From contig WHTW01000033.1 in assembly GCA_009377525.1 (NCBI GenBank), forward strand, positions 1 through 58,660: a stretch of DNA of 58,660 bases. The letters run 5' to 3'. The position numbers were made by a program, and so were the translations under genes. Positions 17,109-25,778 of this stretch are shown here, in pieces. A model generated the notes under the pieces. That model saw only the letters and a list, made by a program, of their open reading frames with translations. It made no database searches and was not told where the DNA came from. How positions within the stretch are numbered: the first letter of the stretch is position 1; each line of letters starts with the position of its first letter. This DNA comes from Rhodospirillales bacterium. GTDB lineage: Bacteria > Pseudomonadota > Alphaproteobacteria > Reyranellales > Reyranellaceae.

Positions 17109-18290
17109 ATGGCCGTTGCCGATTCATCCAAGCCCGTTCTGCCCGAGGTCACGCCGCTCAGCCCCTTTTATACGGAGGAGCACGAGGCCTTCCGACGCAC
17201 TGTCCGCCGCTTCGTCGATCGCGAGATCATGCCCCATGTCGACCAGTGGGACGAGGCCGAGGAATTCCCGCGCGAACTCTACCGCAAGGCCTCGGCCGCC
17301 GGCCTGCTGCAGCTCGGCTTTCCCGAGGAGTATGGCGGCGTGCCGACCGATCCGTTCTTCGGCATCGTCAAGGCCGAGGAGATGGCGCGCCATGGCAGCG
17401 GCGGGCTGAACGCCGGCCTGAACAGCCACACGATCGGCTCGCCGCCGATCGCGGCGCTGGGGCCGGAATGGATGAAGCGCAAGGTCCTGCCCGAGGTCCT
17501 GGCCGGCGAGAAGATCAGCGCGCTTGCCATCACCGAGCCGTCGGGCGGCTCGGACGTCGCCAACCTCAAGACCACGGCGCGCCGCGAGGGTGACCATTAC
17601 GTGGTCAACGGCTCCAAGATGTTCATCACTTCGGGCATGCGCGCCGACTACTACACCGTGGCGGTGCGTACCGGCGGGCCGGGCGCTTCGGGCGTGTCGC
17701 TGCTGCTGATCGAGCGCGACCGCGCGGGCTTCGGCCGCACCAAGCTCAAGAAGATGGGCTGGTGGGCGTCCGATACCGCCCAGCTCTTCTTCGACAATGT
17801 GCGCGTGCCGGCGGGCAACCTGATCGGCCAGGAGAACAAGGGCTTCATCGGCATCATGCTGAACTTCAACCAGGAGCGGCTCGGCATGTCGGCCGGCGCC
17901 TGTGGCTACGCCAAGGTCTGCCTGGACGAGGCGATCGCCTATGCCCGCGAGCGGTACACCTTCGGCAAGCCCCTGATCGCCAACCAGGTGGTGCGCCATC
18001 GCCTGGTCGACATGGCCATGCGCATCAATGCCGTGAAGTCGACGCTCGAGCTGCTGGCCTGGCGCGTGTCCCAGGGCGAGAAGCCGGTGGCGGAAATCTG
18101 CATGCTCAAGAATCTCGCGGCCTCGACGATGGAGTTCTGCGCCAACGAGGCCATGCAGGTGTTCGGCGGCGCGGGCTACCTGCGCGGCGCCAAGGTCGAG
18201 CGCATCTACCGTGAGACAAAGGTGATGGCGATCGGCGGCGGCTCGGTCGAGATCATGAAGGACCTCGCCGCGCGCCAGATGGGATTGTAA
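17109..18290 (+). CDS. Acyl-CoA dehydrogenase
   Basis: A 393 aa FAD-dependent acyl-CoA dehydrogenase. N-terminal helical domain residues 20-130, FAD-binding beta domain with AITEPSGGSDVANLK, WWASDTAQLFFDNVRVP, then the C-terminal helical domain with QERLGMSAG and VFGGAGYLRG. The ERIYRETKV segment holds the likely catalytic base Glu near the C-terminus. ATG at 17109 begins just before the conserved region; a longer frame upstream runs through the repeat. Two hotdog thioesterases follow within 10 nt and by overlap, forming an acyl-CoA metabolism operon. Confidence 0.92.
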   Translation: MAVADSSKPVLPEVTPLSPFYTEEHEAFRRTVRRFVDREIMPHVDQWDEAEEFPRELYRKASAAGLLQLGFPEEYGGVPTDPFFGIVKAEEMARHGSGGLNAGLNSHTIGSPPIAALGPEWMKRKVLPEVLAGEKISALAITEPSGGSDVANLKTTARREGDHYVVNGSKMFITSGMRADYYTVAVRTGGPGASGVSLLLIERDRAGFGRTKLKKMGWWASDTAQLFFDNVRVPAGNLIGQENKGFIGIMLNFNQERLGMSAGACGYAKVCLDEAIAYARERYTFGKPLIANQVVRHRLVDMAMRINAVKSTLELLAWRVSQGEKPVAEICMLKNLAASTMEFCANEAMQVFGGAGYLRGAKVERIYRETKVMAIGGGSVEIMKDLAARQMGL

Positions 18291-18299
18291 GAAGGGACC

Positions 18300-18788
18300 A
18301 TGACCAGTCCGTTCAGCGACCGCGACCAGCGCATCGCCTTCTTCCAGCAGTGGTTCTCCGACACCATCCCGCACAGCAAGGCGCTGGGGCTGAAGATCAT
18401 CGCGGTGCGCCGCGGCTTCGGCTCCATGCAGCTCGAGTGGCGCGAGGAGCTTGTCGGCAACCCCGAGACGGGCGTGCTGGCCGGCGGGCCGCTGACGGCG
18501 CTGATGGACAGCTGCTGCGGCATGTCGGTGGCGACCATGCTGACCGAACCAAAACCCTTCGCGACGCTCGACCTGCGCATCGACTATGTGCGGCCGGCGA
18601 CGCCCGGCAAGGCCGTGATCGCCGAGGCCGAGTGCTATCGCGTTACTCACTCGGTCGCCTTCACGCGCGCCTTCGCCCATCACGGCGATCCCAAGGATCC
18701 GATCGCGGCCGCTGCCGGCACCTTCATGCTGGGCACAAAGGGCGAGGTGACGCGGCCGCAGTCGATCGGCACCGAGGTGAAGTCATGA
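18300..18788 (+). CDS. PaaI-type hotdog thioesterase 1
   Basis: A 162 aa single-hotdog protein of the PaaI/YdiI group that hydrolyses acyl- or aryl-CoA thioesters. The substrate helix GGPLTALMDSCCGMSV carries the expected acidic residue Asp, followed by FATLDLRIDYVRPA. It follows acyl-CoA dehydrogenase by 9 nt with AAGGGA ahead of the ATG, and its stop overlaps the next gene (ATGA). Confidence 0.85.
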   Translation: MTSPFSDRDQRIAFFQQWFSDTIPHSKALGLKIIAVRRGFGSMQLEWREELVGNPETGVLAGGPLTALMDSCCGMSVATMLTEPKPFATLDLRIDYVRPATPGKAVIAEAECYRVTHSVAFTRAFAHHGDPKDPIAAAAGTFMLGTKGEVTRPQSIGTEVKS

Positions 18789-19243
18789 GCCCGCTCCTCG
18801 AACGGCTGGCCGAAGTGCGCAAGTCGGGCGACGTTGCCAAGATCGCCGAGGCGATCCCCTATGCGCGCTGGATGCGCATCGCGCCGGAGAACGGCACCGG
18901 CGAGCTTCTGACCCGCATGCGTTATCACGACGACCTTGTCGGCAACACCTTCTTGCCGGCGATCCATGGCGGCACGCTCGGCGCCATGCTGGAGATGGCG
19001 GCGATCTTCCACCTGTTGTGGGAGACCGAGACGGAGACCGTGCCGAAGATCGTCAACATCACCGTCGACTACCTGCGCTCGGCGCGCCCGGTCGACGTCA
19101 TCGCCTGCGCCAAGGTCACCAAGCAGGGCCGCCGCATGGTCAACGTCCATGCCGAGGCCTGGCAGGACGATCGCGCCAAGCCGGTGGCCACGGCCAACGC
19201 GCACTTCCTGATCAAGTCCGACGACGCGCCGCCGTCGCTTTAG
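18785..19243 (+). CDS. PaaI-type hotdog thioesterase 2
   Basis: A 152 aa hotdog protein. HGGTLGAMLEMAAIF is the substrate helix with a Glu at the catalytic position, and KIVNITVDYLRSA is the central strand. It is only distantly similar to the neighbour upstream and has an extra helical N-terminus (residues 1-25). The two may form a hetero-oligomer, which their translational coupling makes plausible. Its stop overlaps the stop of the convergent SRPBCC gene by 4 bp. Confidence 0.83.
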   Translation: MSPLLERLAEVRKSGDVAKIAEAIPYARWMRIAPENGTGELLTRMRYHDDLVGNTFLPAIHGGTLGAMLEMAAIFHLLWETETETVPKIVNITVDYLRSARPVDVIACAKVTKQGRRMVNVHAEAWQDDRAKPVATANAHFLIKSDDAPPSL

Positions 19244-19737
19244 CGCGGCATGTTGTTGAGATCGACGCCGTAGCGTTCGGCGTTGCGCCTGGAATAGACC
19301 TCCCGCGACTCGACCGGCGCACCGGTGACGGCGGCTTTCACCATGTCGAGATAGGTGTGCCAACCCATGGCGTTCACCTTCACGAACTGCTCGAGCACGG
19401 GCAGGTGTGTGAGCGTCAGCATCGTGCCGTTGTCCTGCGGACTGAGCTCCAGGGTGAGGTACGATTCGGGATAGGGCGAACTCTCGTCGTTCGAGCCGAA
19501 GACGTTCCAGCTGTAGCTGAGTTTGCGCGGCGGCTGCCATTGCGTGACGGTTCCGCGGATGTGATTGCCCATCAGCCGCACGGCGCCGCCCAGCTTGCCC
19601 TCCAGCATGCCGTTGCCGTACCAGCCCGGCAGGCGCGTGAAATCGGTCAGGACGGCCCACACCTTGTCGGGCGTCGCGGGCAGCGGCCAATCGAAGCGCA
19701 CCATATGCGCATGCGTGAAATGCGCATCGTGGCTCAT
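19240..19737 (-). CDS. SRPBCC domain protein (polyketide cyclase / AHSA1-like)
   Basis: A 165 aa START/Bet v1-type fold: WPLPATPDKVWAVLTDFTRLPGWY at the N-terminus is the family signature, and the C-terminal helix is MGWHTYLDMVKAAV. Such proteins bind hydrophobic ligands; function not known here. It is a single minus-strand gene embedded between plus-strand genes. Confidence 0.75.
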   Translation of the reverse strand: MSHDAHFTHAHMVRFDWPLPATPDKVWAVLTDFTRLPGWYGNGMLEGKLGGAVRLMGNHIRGTVTQWQPPRKLSYSWNVFGSNDESSPYPESYLTLELSPQDNGTMLTLTHLPVLEQFVKVNAMGWHTYLDMVKAAVTGAPVESREVYSRRNAERYGVDLNNMPR

Positions 19738-19773
19738 GTACTTTTCCCGTGGTTGCAGTAGACAACGCCCGGC

Positions 19774-20514
19774 ATGGATTACGACTCCCTCAAGACCGAC
19801 CGCGATGACGTGGTGCGCGACGGCGCCGATTTCGAGGCCTACCGGCGCCCGGGCGCCCTGATCGATTCAGACCACCCCAAGATCACGGACTATGCAAGCC
19901 GGGTGGCGGGCGAGGGCAGCGACCGGGAAAAGGCGCTGCGCCTGTACTACGCCGTGCGCGACGGCCTGCGCTACGACCCCTACAACACGCCGATGAAGCA
20001 TGAGGCCTATCTTGCCAGCACGACGCTGGGGGCAGGGCATGGATATTGCGTGAACAAGGCGGGGCTGATGGCGGCGCTCTGCCGCGCCGTCGGTGTCCCG
20101 GCCCGCGTGGGCTACGCTGACGTGCGCAATCACATGACCACCAAGCGGCTTTCCGACCTGATGGGCTCAGACACCTTCTACTACCACGGCTACACCGAGG
20201 TCTGGCTCGACGGACGCTGGATCAAGGCCACGCCCGCCTTCAACAAGGAGCTGACCGAGCGCTTTGGCCTCAGGCCGCTCGAGTGGGACGGCGCCAGCGA
20301 TTCGATCTATCACCCGTTCGATCTCGGCGGCCGGCGACACATGGAGTATCTCGCCTATCGCGGTGTCTTCGCCGACATCCCGTTCGACGAGATCCGCTCG
20401 GCCTTTCGGCACTACTACCCCCGCATGACGCGCGCTCAGGAGGAGATGGCCGTTGGCGGCAGCTTGGGCGGCGATTTCGGCGCGGAAGGCGCTGCAGAAG
20501 CCGCCAAGAAGTGA
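19774..20514 (+). CDS. Transglutaminase-like cysteine protease-fold protein
   Basis: A 246 aa protein of the transglutaminase-core family. The catalytic Cys is Cys92 in GYCVNKAGL and the His is His138 in YYHGYTEVW. The third position, normally Asp, falls at ATPAFN, where Asn157 stands. This is known in a bacterial subgroup with the HPFD...RHMEY block also present here. It is intracellular by sequence. Activity could be peptidase, deamidase or none. The next gene starts inside its stop (GTGA). Confidence 0.8.
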   Translation: MDYDSLKTDRDDVVRDGADFEAYRRPGALIDSDHPKITDYASRVAGEGSDREKALRLYYAVRDGLRYDPYNTPMKHEAYLASTTLGAGHGYCVNKAGLMAALCRAVGVPARVGYADVRNHMTTKRLSDLMGSDTFYYHGYTEVWLDGRWIKATPAFNKELTERFGLRPLEWDGASDSIYHPFDLGGRRHMEYLAYRGVFADIPFDEIRSAFRHYYPRMTRAQEEMAVGGSLGGDFGAEGAAEAAKK

Positions 20515-21725
20515 GTCTCGCTCCGCGTTCCTTCGGCTACGTCGCCCTGTTGGTGGCGTTGGGCAGCTTTGGCCCGTTGACCATGAGCATCTACACGCCG
20601 GTGATGCCCTCGGTCGGCGCGTCGCTCGGCGCCGGCGCCGACAGCGTCAAGCTCACCCTCACCACCTACATGCTGGGCTTCGCCGTCGGCCAGCTCTTCT
20701 ATGGGCCGCTCAGCGACCGCTTCGGCCGCCGGCCGGTGCTCTTGGGCGGGCTGCTCTTCTTCACCGCGGCGACCTTTGCCTGCTCCTTCGCTCCTTCGAT
20801 CGGCGGACTGATCGGCCTGCGCATCCTGCAGGGACTGGGTGCCGCTTCCGGCTCGGTGATCGGCCGCGCGATGACGCGGGACGCCTACACCTTCCAGGAG
20901 ATGCCGCTGGTCATGAGCTGGATCTCGCTCGGCCAGAACATCGCGCCGTCGCTGGCGCCGACCCTGGGTGGCTTTTTGGGCGAATGGGCGAGCTGGCGGG
21001 CGACTTTCTGGTTCGTCGGCGGGTTCGGCACGCTGCTGCTGGCGATCACGCTGTTCGGCCTTTCGGAGACCAACAAGCACTGCAGCGATCGCCTGCATCT
21101 CGGCAGCCTGCTGCGCGGCTCGGGCGAGATGCTGCGCGAGCGGCAGTTCCTCGGCAACGTGCTGACCCTGGGCTTCGCCTTCGCCATCAACTTCGGCATG
21201 CTGGCGGGCGTTCCCTTCATCCTGCAGGACCATCTCGGCTTCTCGCCGCAGGAGTTCGGCCTGATCGTGCTGCTGTCGGTCGGTGGCTTCACCGCCGGCA
21301 CCCTCGTGAACAACCGGCTGGTCGGCCGCGTCGCGCCGATTGTCCTCATGCGCGCCTCGGGCTGGTTCCACGTCGCGGCATTGGCGGTCATGGGCGCTCT
21401 TTCGCTCTCCGGCATCGTCACCTGGTGGGCGATCATCGGTCCACACGTGGTGCTGAGCTTCGGCACCGGCATGATCGTGGCCAACGCCAATGCCGGCGCG
21501 GTGGGCATGTATCCCAAGCTTGCCGGCACGGCCTCGTCGCTTGCCGGGCTGGCACAGATGGGCATGGGCGCCTTGGGGACTGTGACGGTGGCGATCCTGA
21601 CGGTGGTCGGCAGCCGCTATGTCGCGATGCCGCTGGTGATCGGGCTGATGCCGTTTGCCGTGCTGACGGTCCTGAGCGCGCGGCTGTTGCGCAGCCGGCC
21701 GCGGCCCCCGAAACTGAGTTCATAA
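20511..21725 (+). CDS. MFS transporter, Bcr/CflA drug-resistance type
   Basis: A 404 aa, 12-helix inner-membrane major facilitator. Motif A GPLSDRFGRRPVLLGG lies between helices 2 and 3, and RILQGLGAASGSVIGRAM matches the Bcr/CflA signature for drug or metabolite export. The GTG start overlaps the preceding stop by 4 bp; the conserved YVALLVALGSFGPLTMSIY follows directly. Predicted proton antiporter; substrate unknown. Confidence 0.86.
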   Translation: MSLAPRSFGYVALLVALGSFGPLTMSIYTPVMPSVGASLGAGADSVKLTLTTYMLGFAVGQLFYGPLSDRFGRRPVLLGGLLFFTAATFACSFAPSIGGLIGLRILQGLGAASGSVIGRAMTRDAYTFQEMPLVMSWISLGQNIAPSLAPTLGGFLGEWASWRATFWFVGGFGTLLLAITLFGLSETNKHCSDRLHLGSLLRGSGEMLRERQFLGNVLTLGFAFAINFGMLAGVPFILQDHLGFSPQEFGLIVLLSVGGFTAGTLVNNRLVGRVAPIVLMRASGWFHVAALAVMGALSLSGIVTWWAIIGPHVVLSFGTGMIVANANAGAVGMYPKLAGTASSLAGLAQMGMGALGTVTVAILTVVGSRYVAMPLVIGLMPFAVLTVLSARLLRSRPRPPKLSS

Positions 21726-21746
21726 AGAGGAGAGAGGGAACAGAAG

Positions 21747-22664
21747 ATGCCCAACATGCTGAAGGACAAGGTCGTGCTGGTCACCGGCGCGGGCGGCGGC
21801 ATCGGTCGCGAGATGGCGCTGCTGGCGGCCAAGGAAGGTGCCAGCGTCGTGGTCAACGACCTGGGCGGCGCGGTCGACGGCGAGGGCGGCGGCAGCACGA
21901 CGCCCGCTCAGAAAGTGTGCGACGAGATCGAGGCGGCCGGCGGCAAGGCGGTGCCCAACGGCGACAGCGTCGCCGATCCGGCGGGCGCCGAACGCATGAT
22001 CAAGACCGCGGTCGAGACCTTCGGCAAGATCGACGGCGTCATCAACAATGCCGGCATCCTGCGCGACCGCATCTTCCATCGCATGAGCCATGTCGACTGG
22101 AAGATGGTGATCGACGTGCACCTGAACGGCGCCTTCAACGTCAGCCGCGCCGCCGCCAACCACTTCAAGGAGCAGAAGTCGGGCGCCTTCGTGCACTTCA
22201 CCTCGACCTCGGGCCTGGTCGGCAACTTCGGGCAAGCCAACTACTCGGCGGCCAAGATGGGCATCATCGGCCTGTCGCGCTCGATCGCGCTCGACATGGC
22301 GGCGTTCAACGTGCGCTCCAACTGCATCTCGCCCTTCGCCTGGACGCGCATGATCGGCACCATCCCGGCCGACACCGACGCGCAGAAGGCGCGCCTCGAG
22401 CGCTCCAAGAAGATGACGCCGGCCAAGATCGCGCCGATGGCGGTGTTTCTGCTGAGCGACGCGGCCGACGGCGTCACCTCGCAGATCTTCGGCGTGCGCA
22501 TGAACGAGATCATGCTGTTCAACGCCAACCGTCCGGTGCGCTCCGTGCACAACTCCGAGGGCTGGACCCTGGAGGCGATCGCCGAGCACGCCGTGCCGTC
22601 GATGAAGCCCTACTTCACCGACATGAAGCGCTCGCCCGAATACTTCACCTGGGATCCCGTCTGA
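21747..22664 (+). CDS. SDR family oxidoreductase, MFE-2 (hydroxyacyl-CoA dehydrogenase) type
   Basis: A 305 aa SDR. TGAGGGIG cofactor loop, VVVNDLGGAVDGEGGG insertion and NNAGILRDR motif are diagnostic of the 3-hydroxyacyl-CoA dehydrogenase half of peroxisomal-type multifunctional enzymes. Catalytic residues are the Ser in FTSTSGL and YSAAK. The C-terminal extension beyond residue 250 is typical of this subgroup. Near acyl-CoA dehydrogenase and thioesterases it fits a beta-oxidation-like pathway. Confidence 0.85.
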   Translation: MPNMLKDKVVLVTGAGGGIGREMALLAAKEGASVVVNDLGGAVDGEGGGSTTPAQKVCDEIEAAGGKAVPNGDSVADPAGAERMIKTAVETFGKIDGVINNAGILRDRIFHRMSHVDWKMVIDVHLNGAFNVSRAAANHFKEQKSGAFVHFTSTSGLVGNFGQANYSAAKMGIIGLSRSIALDMAAFNVRSNCISPFAWTRMIGTIPADTDAQKARLERSKKMTPAKIAPMAVFLLSDAADGVTSQIFGVRMNEIMLFNANRPVRSVHNSEGWTLEAIAEHAVPSMKPYFTDMKRSPEYFTWDPV

Positions 22665-22690
22665 TCGACTGATCGACCAGCAACCCACCA

Positions 22691-22799
22691 CCTCACCCTG
22701 AGGAGCCGCGCGTAGCGCGGCGTCTCGAAGGGTGGGCGACATCAAGACTGGTTCCCACCCTTCGAGACGCGGCCCTTCGGGCCGCTCCTCAGGGTGAGG
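22691..22799. repeat. Family B palindromic repeat, copy 2
   Basis: CCTCACCCTGAGGAGCCGCG at the left and CTCCTCAGGGTGAGG at the right, with inner arms GCGTCTCGAAGGGTGGG and CCCACCCTTCGAGACGC. It fills most of the gap between SDR and M20 peptidase genes and ends 17 nt before the latter's ATG. Confidence 0.85.
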
Positions 22800-22816
22800 C
22801 TTTTCGATGGAGTGAT

Positions 22817-23980
22817 ATGCCAATGGCCGAGGTCCGCAAGAACGAACCGAAGATCGATGCCGACGAGGTTTTGGCCGGCATCGTCGAATGGGTGTCGATC
22901 GAAAGCCCGAGTCACGACGCCAGATCGGTCAACAAGGTCGTCGACCATGTCGAGGGACAGTTCCGCGACCTCGGGCTGAAGCTCGAGCGCATTCCCGGTC
23001 GCGACGGCTTCGGCGACATCCTGGAGTGCAAGACGCCGCCGGAGATGAGCCAGGGCGACGGCAAGGGCATCCTGGTCCTGGCCCATCTCGATACCGTGCA
23101 TCCCATCGGCATGATCGAGAAGGACCTGAAGATCCGCCGCGAAGGCGACAGCATCTTCGGGCCCGGCATCTACGACATGAAGGCGGGCGGCTACATCGCC
23201 TACTACGCGCTGCGCCACCTGGTGCGCCAGGGCAAGAAGACCAAGCTGCCGGTCACCTTCCTGTTCATTCCCGAGGAGGAGGTCGGCAGCCCGACCTCGC
23301 GCGCACGCATCGAGCAGGCGGCGAGGGGCCACAAATATGCGCTGGTGATGGAGCCCGGCCGCGACGGCGATCGGGTCGTCACGTCGCGCAAGGGGGTCGG
23401 CCGCTTCACGCTCACGGTGAAGGGCTCGGCGAGCCATGCGGGCGTGCGCCACCAGGATGGGCGCAGCGCCATCCACGAGATGGCCAAGCAGATCATGCGC
23501 ATCGAGGCCAAGACCGACTATGCGCGCGGCATCACCTGCAATGTCGGCCTGATCGAGGGCGGCACCGGCGTCAACGTCGTGCCGGCCGAATGCAAGATCG
23601 AGGTCGATCTGCGCATGCCGAGCCAGCAGCTCGCCGAGGAGATGACGCACTGGTTCCTGGACCTCGAACCGATCGGCAAGGACGTGACGCTGGCGGTCGA
23701 GGGCGAGATGAACCGGCCGCCCTATCAGAAGGACGCCGGCATCTCGGCGCTGTTCGAGAAGGCGCAGGCGATCTACCGCGAGATCGGCAAGGAGCTTTTG
23801 GACGTGCCGCTGACCGGCGGCGGCAGCGACGGCAACTTCACCGCGGCGCTGGGCATCCCGACGCTCGACGGACTGGGCGCAGACGGCAAGGGTGCACACG
23901 CCGCCTACGAGCAGATTTATTACTCGTCGCTGATACCGCGCACCTATCTCTGCACGCGGCTGCTGGAGACGCTGGACTGA
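22817..23980 (+). CDS. M20 family metallopeptidase (carboxypeptidase G2-like)
   Basis: A 387 aa zinc-dependent exopeptidase. Zn-ligand motifs AHLDTVHP, GIYDMKAG and EEEVG hold the expected His, Asp and Glu residues; the dimerisation domain is residues 180-290; the C-terminal Zn-binding His is in GKGAHAAYE. No signal peptide. The layout resembles glutamate carboxypeptidase and aminoacyl-amide hydrolases. A second in-frame ATG lies 6 nt downstream. The GST gene begins in its stop codon. Confidence 0.88.
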   Translation: MPMAEVRKNEPKIDADEVLAGIVEWVSIESPSHDARSVNKVVDHVEGQFRDLGLKLERIPGRDGFGDILECKTPPEMSQGDGKGILVLAHLDTVHPIGMIEKDLKIRREGDSIFGPGIYDMKAGGYIAYYALRHLVRQGKKTKLPVTFLFIPEEEVGSPTSRARIEQAARGHKYALVMEPGRDGDRVVTSRKGVGRFTLTVKGSASHAGVRHQDGRSAIHEMAKQIMRIEAKTDYARGITCNVGLIEGGTGVNVVPAECKIEVDLRMPSQQLAEEMTHWFLDLEPIGKDVTLAVEGEMNRPPYQKDAGISALFEKAQAIYREIGKELLDVPLTGGGSDGNFTAALGIPTLDGLGADGKGAHAAYEQIYYSSLIPRTYLCTRLLETLD

Positions 23981-24588
23981 TGGTCACACTCTATCATGCG
24001 CCCAATGCGCGCTCGCTGCGCGTGCTGTGGGCCTTGGAGGAGCTGGGGGTCACTGCCGAGGTGAAGACGGTGCCCTTTCCACCGCGCGTGAAGCAGCCTG
24101 ATTACCTTGCGGTCAGTCCCGCCGGGACCATCCCGGCGTTGGTCGACGGCGATCGCGTTCTGACCGAGTCGTTGGCGATCTGCGAGTACCTGGCCGCCAA
24201 GCATGGCTCGCCGTTGCTCGTGGCGACGGACGCGCCCGAGCGCCCGCCGTTCCTGGAATGGCTGTGGTACGGCGAGTCGACTCTGATGACGCCGATCTCG
24301 AGGATGGGGCGCGTCAGCAGCCTGCCCGTCAGGGGCGAGGCCATCGATGTCGTGCTGGCCGACGCCCGCGATTCGTTGACGGTGCGGCTGAAGTCGCTGG
24401 AGCAGCGCCTCGAAGGACGCGACTTCCTGGTGGCTGGCCGGCTCACACTGGCCGACATCTCCGTCGGCTATCCGCTCCATCTGATCGCCGTGTTCGGCAT
24501 CGACGTGCCGCTGGGCACGCGCACGAGGGGCTATCGCGAGCACCTGCGCACGCGACCGGCGTTCGTCCGCGCCGCCGCGATCAAATAA
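23980..24588 (+). CDS. Glutathione S-transferase family protein
   Basis: A 202 aa GST. The N-terminal thioredoxin-fold domain runs from LYHAPNARSLRVLWALEELG to the SPAGTIPAL cis-Pro and ESLAICEYLA motifs. The C-terminal helical domain includes FLVAGRLTLADISVGYPL. It starts one base into the TGA of the M20 gene (TGATG). Typical for detoxification, dehalogenation or isomerisation; substrate unknown. Confidence 0.88.
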   Translation: MVTLYHAPNARSLRVLWALEELGVTAEVKTVPFPPRVKQPDYLAVSPAGTIPALVDGDRVLTESLAICEYLAAKHGSPLLVATDAPERPPFLEWLWYGESTLMTPISRMGRVSSLPVRGEAIDVVLADARDSLTVRLKSLEQRLEGRDFLVAGRLTLADISVGYPLHLIAVFGIDVPLGTRTRGYREHLRTRPAFVRAAAIK

Positions 24589-24591
24589 TCT

Positions 24592-24609
24592 GCGGGCCTG
24601 GAGGCCCGC
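24592..24609. repeat. Family C core palindrome (minimal)
   Basis: GCGGGCCTGGAGGCCCGC, a perfect 18-bp palindrome right after the GST stop. It matches the core of the larger family C copies and may act as the terminator for the upstream operon and the convergent nitronate monooxygenase gene. Confidence 0.7.
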
Positions 24610-24621
24610 GCCTCAGCAAGA

Positions 24622-25701
24622 TTAGCGCAGCAGCACGTGCACGCCGCTCCACAGCTCACGCACGACCTCGCCGGCCGGTTTGGCCATCGCCAGCCGCGCC
24701 GATTGGCCGGCCCATGCCTGGATGCGATCGATGTCGTTGTGCTTGGTTCCGGCGTCGCGCATGGCCTGGGTGAGGCCGCGCTGGATCGGGTAGGGCGCCG
24801 GGCTCGGCGCATCGGGCGCGGTGGCGGCGCGCGCGTAGGCCGTTGCAATGCTGCGGCCGGGACGTCCGGAGAAGGCGCGGGTCACCAGGGTCTGCTCGGG
24901 CAGCGTGCGGCCGATGGCGTCGGCCCAGGCAGGGGCAAGCTTCGCCTCGGGGCAGCGCAGGAAGCCGGTGCCGATCTGTGCGGCCGAGGCACCCAGCATC
25001 AGTGCCGCGGCGATGCCGCGTGCGTCGGCGATGCCGCCGGTCGCGACCACCGGAACCTTCACCGCGTCGACGATCGCCGGCAGGAGGGCGAACAGGCCGA
25101 CGAGCTCGGTCTGTGCCTTGTTCGCGTCGAAGGCGCCGCGGTGGCCGCCTGCTTCCATGCCCTGGGCGACGATCACGTCCGCGCCGGCCGCCTCTGCCGC
25201 CTTGGCTTCGGCCACGGTCGTGGCATTGGCGAACCATTTTATGCCCTTGGCCTTCATGCGCTCGACGAACGCCGGCGGATAGAGGCCCATGATCGAGGAG
25301 ATGATGGTCGGCCCGACCTCCAGCATGGCCTCGCACTGGGCGGCGAAGTCGGGAGGCGCGACGTCGCCGGCCGCGCGCGCCACATCCGGTCCCCAGCCGC
25401 GCAGGAAGGCGCGCACCGCATGCTCGGCCTCGGCGTCGCGGTTGGGCGGCGGATCGGGGATCCAGAGATTGAGATTGAAGCCGCCGTTGCTGCCGGCGCG
25501 CACTTCGGCCGCCCAGGCCTTGATGGCGGCGGGCTGTATCAGGAGGGCACCGCAGCTTCCCAGACCGCCGGCGTTGGCGACGGCGATCGAGAGCGACGCT
25601 GGGCAGGCGCCGGCCATGGGCGCGAGCAGGATGGGGACGCGAAGGCCATAGTCGGCACAGAAGGCCTCGGCGTGGGTGAGCTGAGGATTGGAAGTCGACA
25701 T
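24622..25701 (-). CDS. Nitronate monooxygenase (2-nitropropane dioxygenase-like)
   Basis: A 359 aa FMN-dependent TIM-barrel oxidase. LLAPMAG near the N-terminus, VAQGMEAGGHRG with the catalytic His of the class I family, VVATGGIADARG and IGTGFLRCPE all match. Oxidises alkyl nitronates such as propionate 3-nitronate to aldehydes and nitrite. The single-gene unit is followed by a LysR gene further upstream on the same strand, which could control it. Confidence 0.86.
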   Translation of the reverse strand: MSTSNPQLTHAEAFCADYGLRVPILLAPMAGACPASLSIAVANAGGLGSCGALLIQPAAIKAWAAEVRAGSNGGFNLNLWIPDPPPNRDAEAEHAVRAFLRGWGPDVARAAGDVAPPDFAAQCEAMLEVGPTIISSIMGLYPPAFVERMKAKGIKWFANATTVAEAKAAEAAGADVIVAQGMEAGGHRGAFDANKAQTELVGLFALLPAIVDAVKVPVVATGGIADARGIAAALMLGASAAQIGTGFLRCPEAKLAPAWADAIGRTLPEQTLVTRAFSGRPGRSIATAYARAATAPDAPSPAPYPIQRGLTQAMRDAGTKHNDIDRIQAWAGQSARLAMAKPAGEVVRELWSGVHVLLR

Positions 25702-25778
25702 GACCGCCAGGTTACGGAATCGAAGCGGCCATCGATAACGGTTTGATCAGATGGCCGCCATCGCCGGCAATGATCGCC

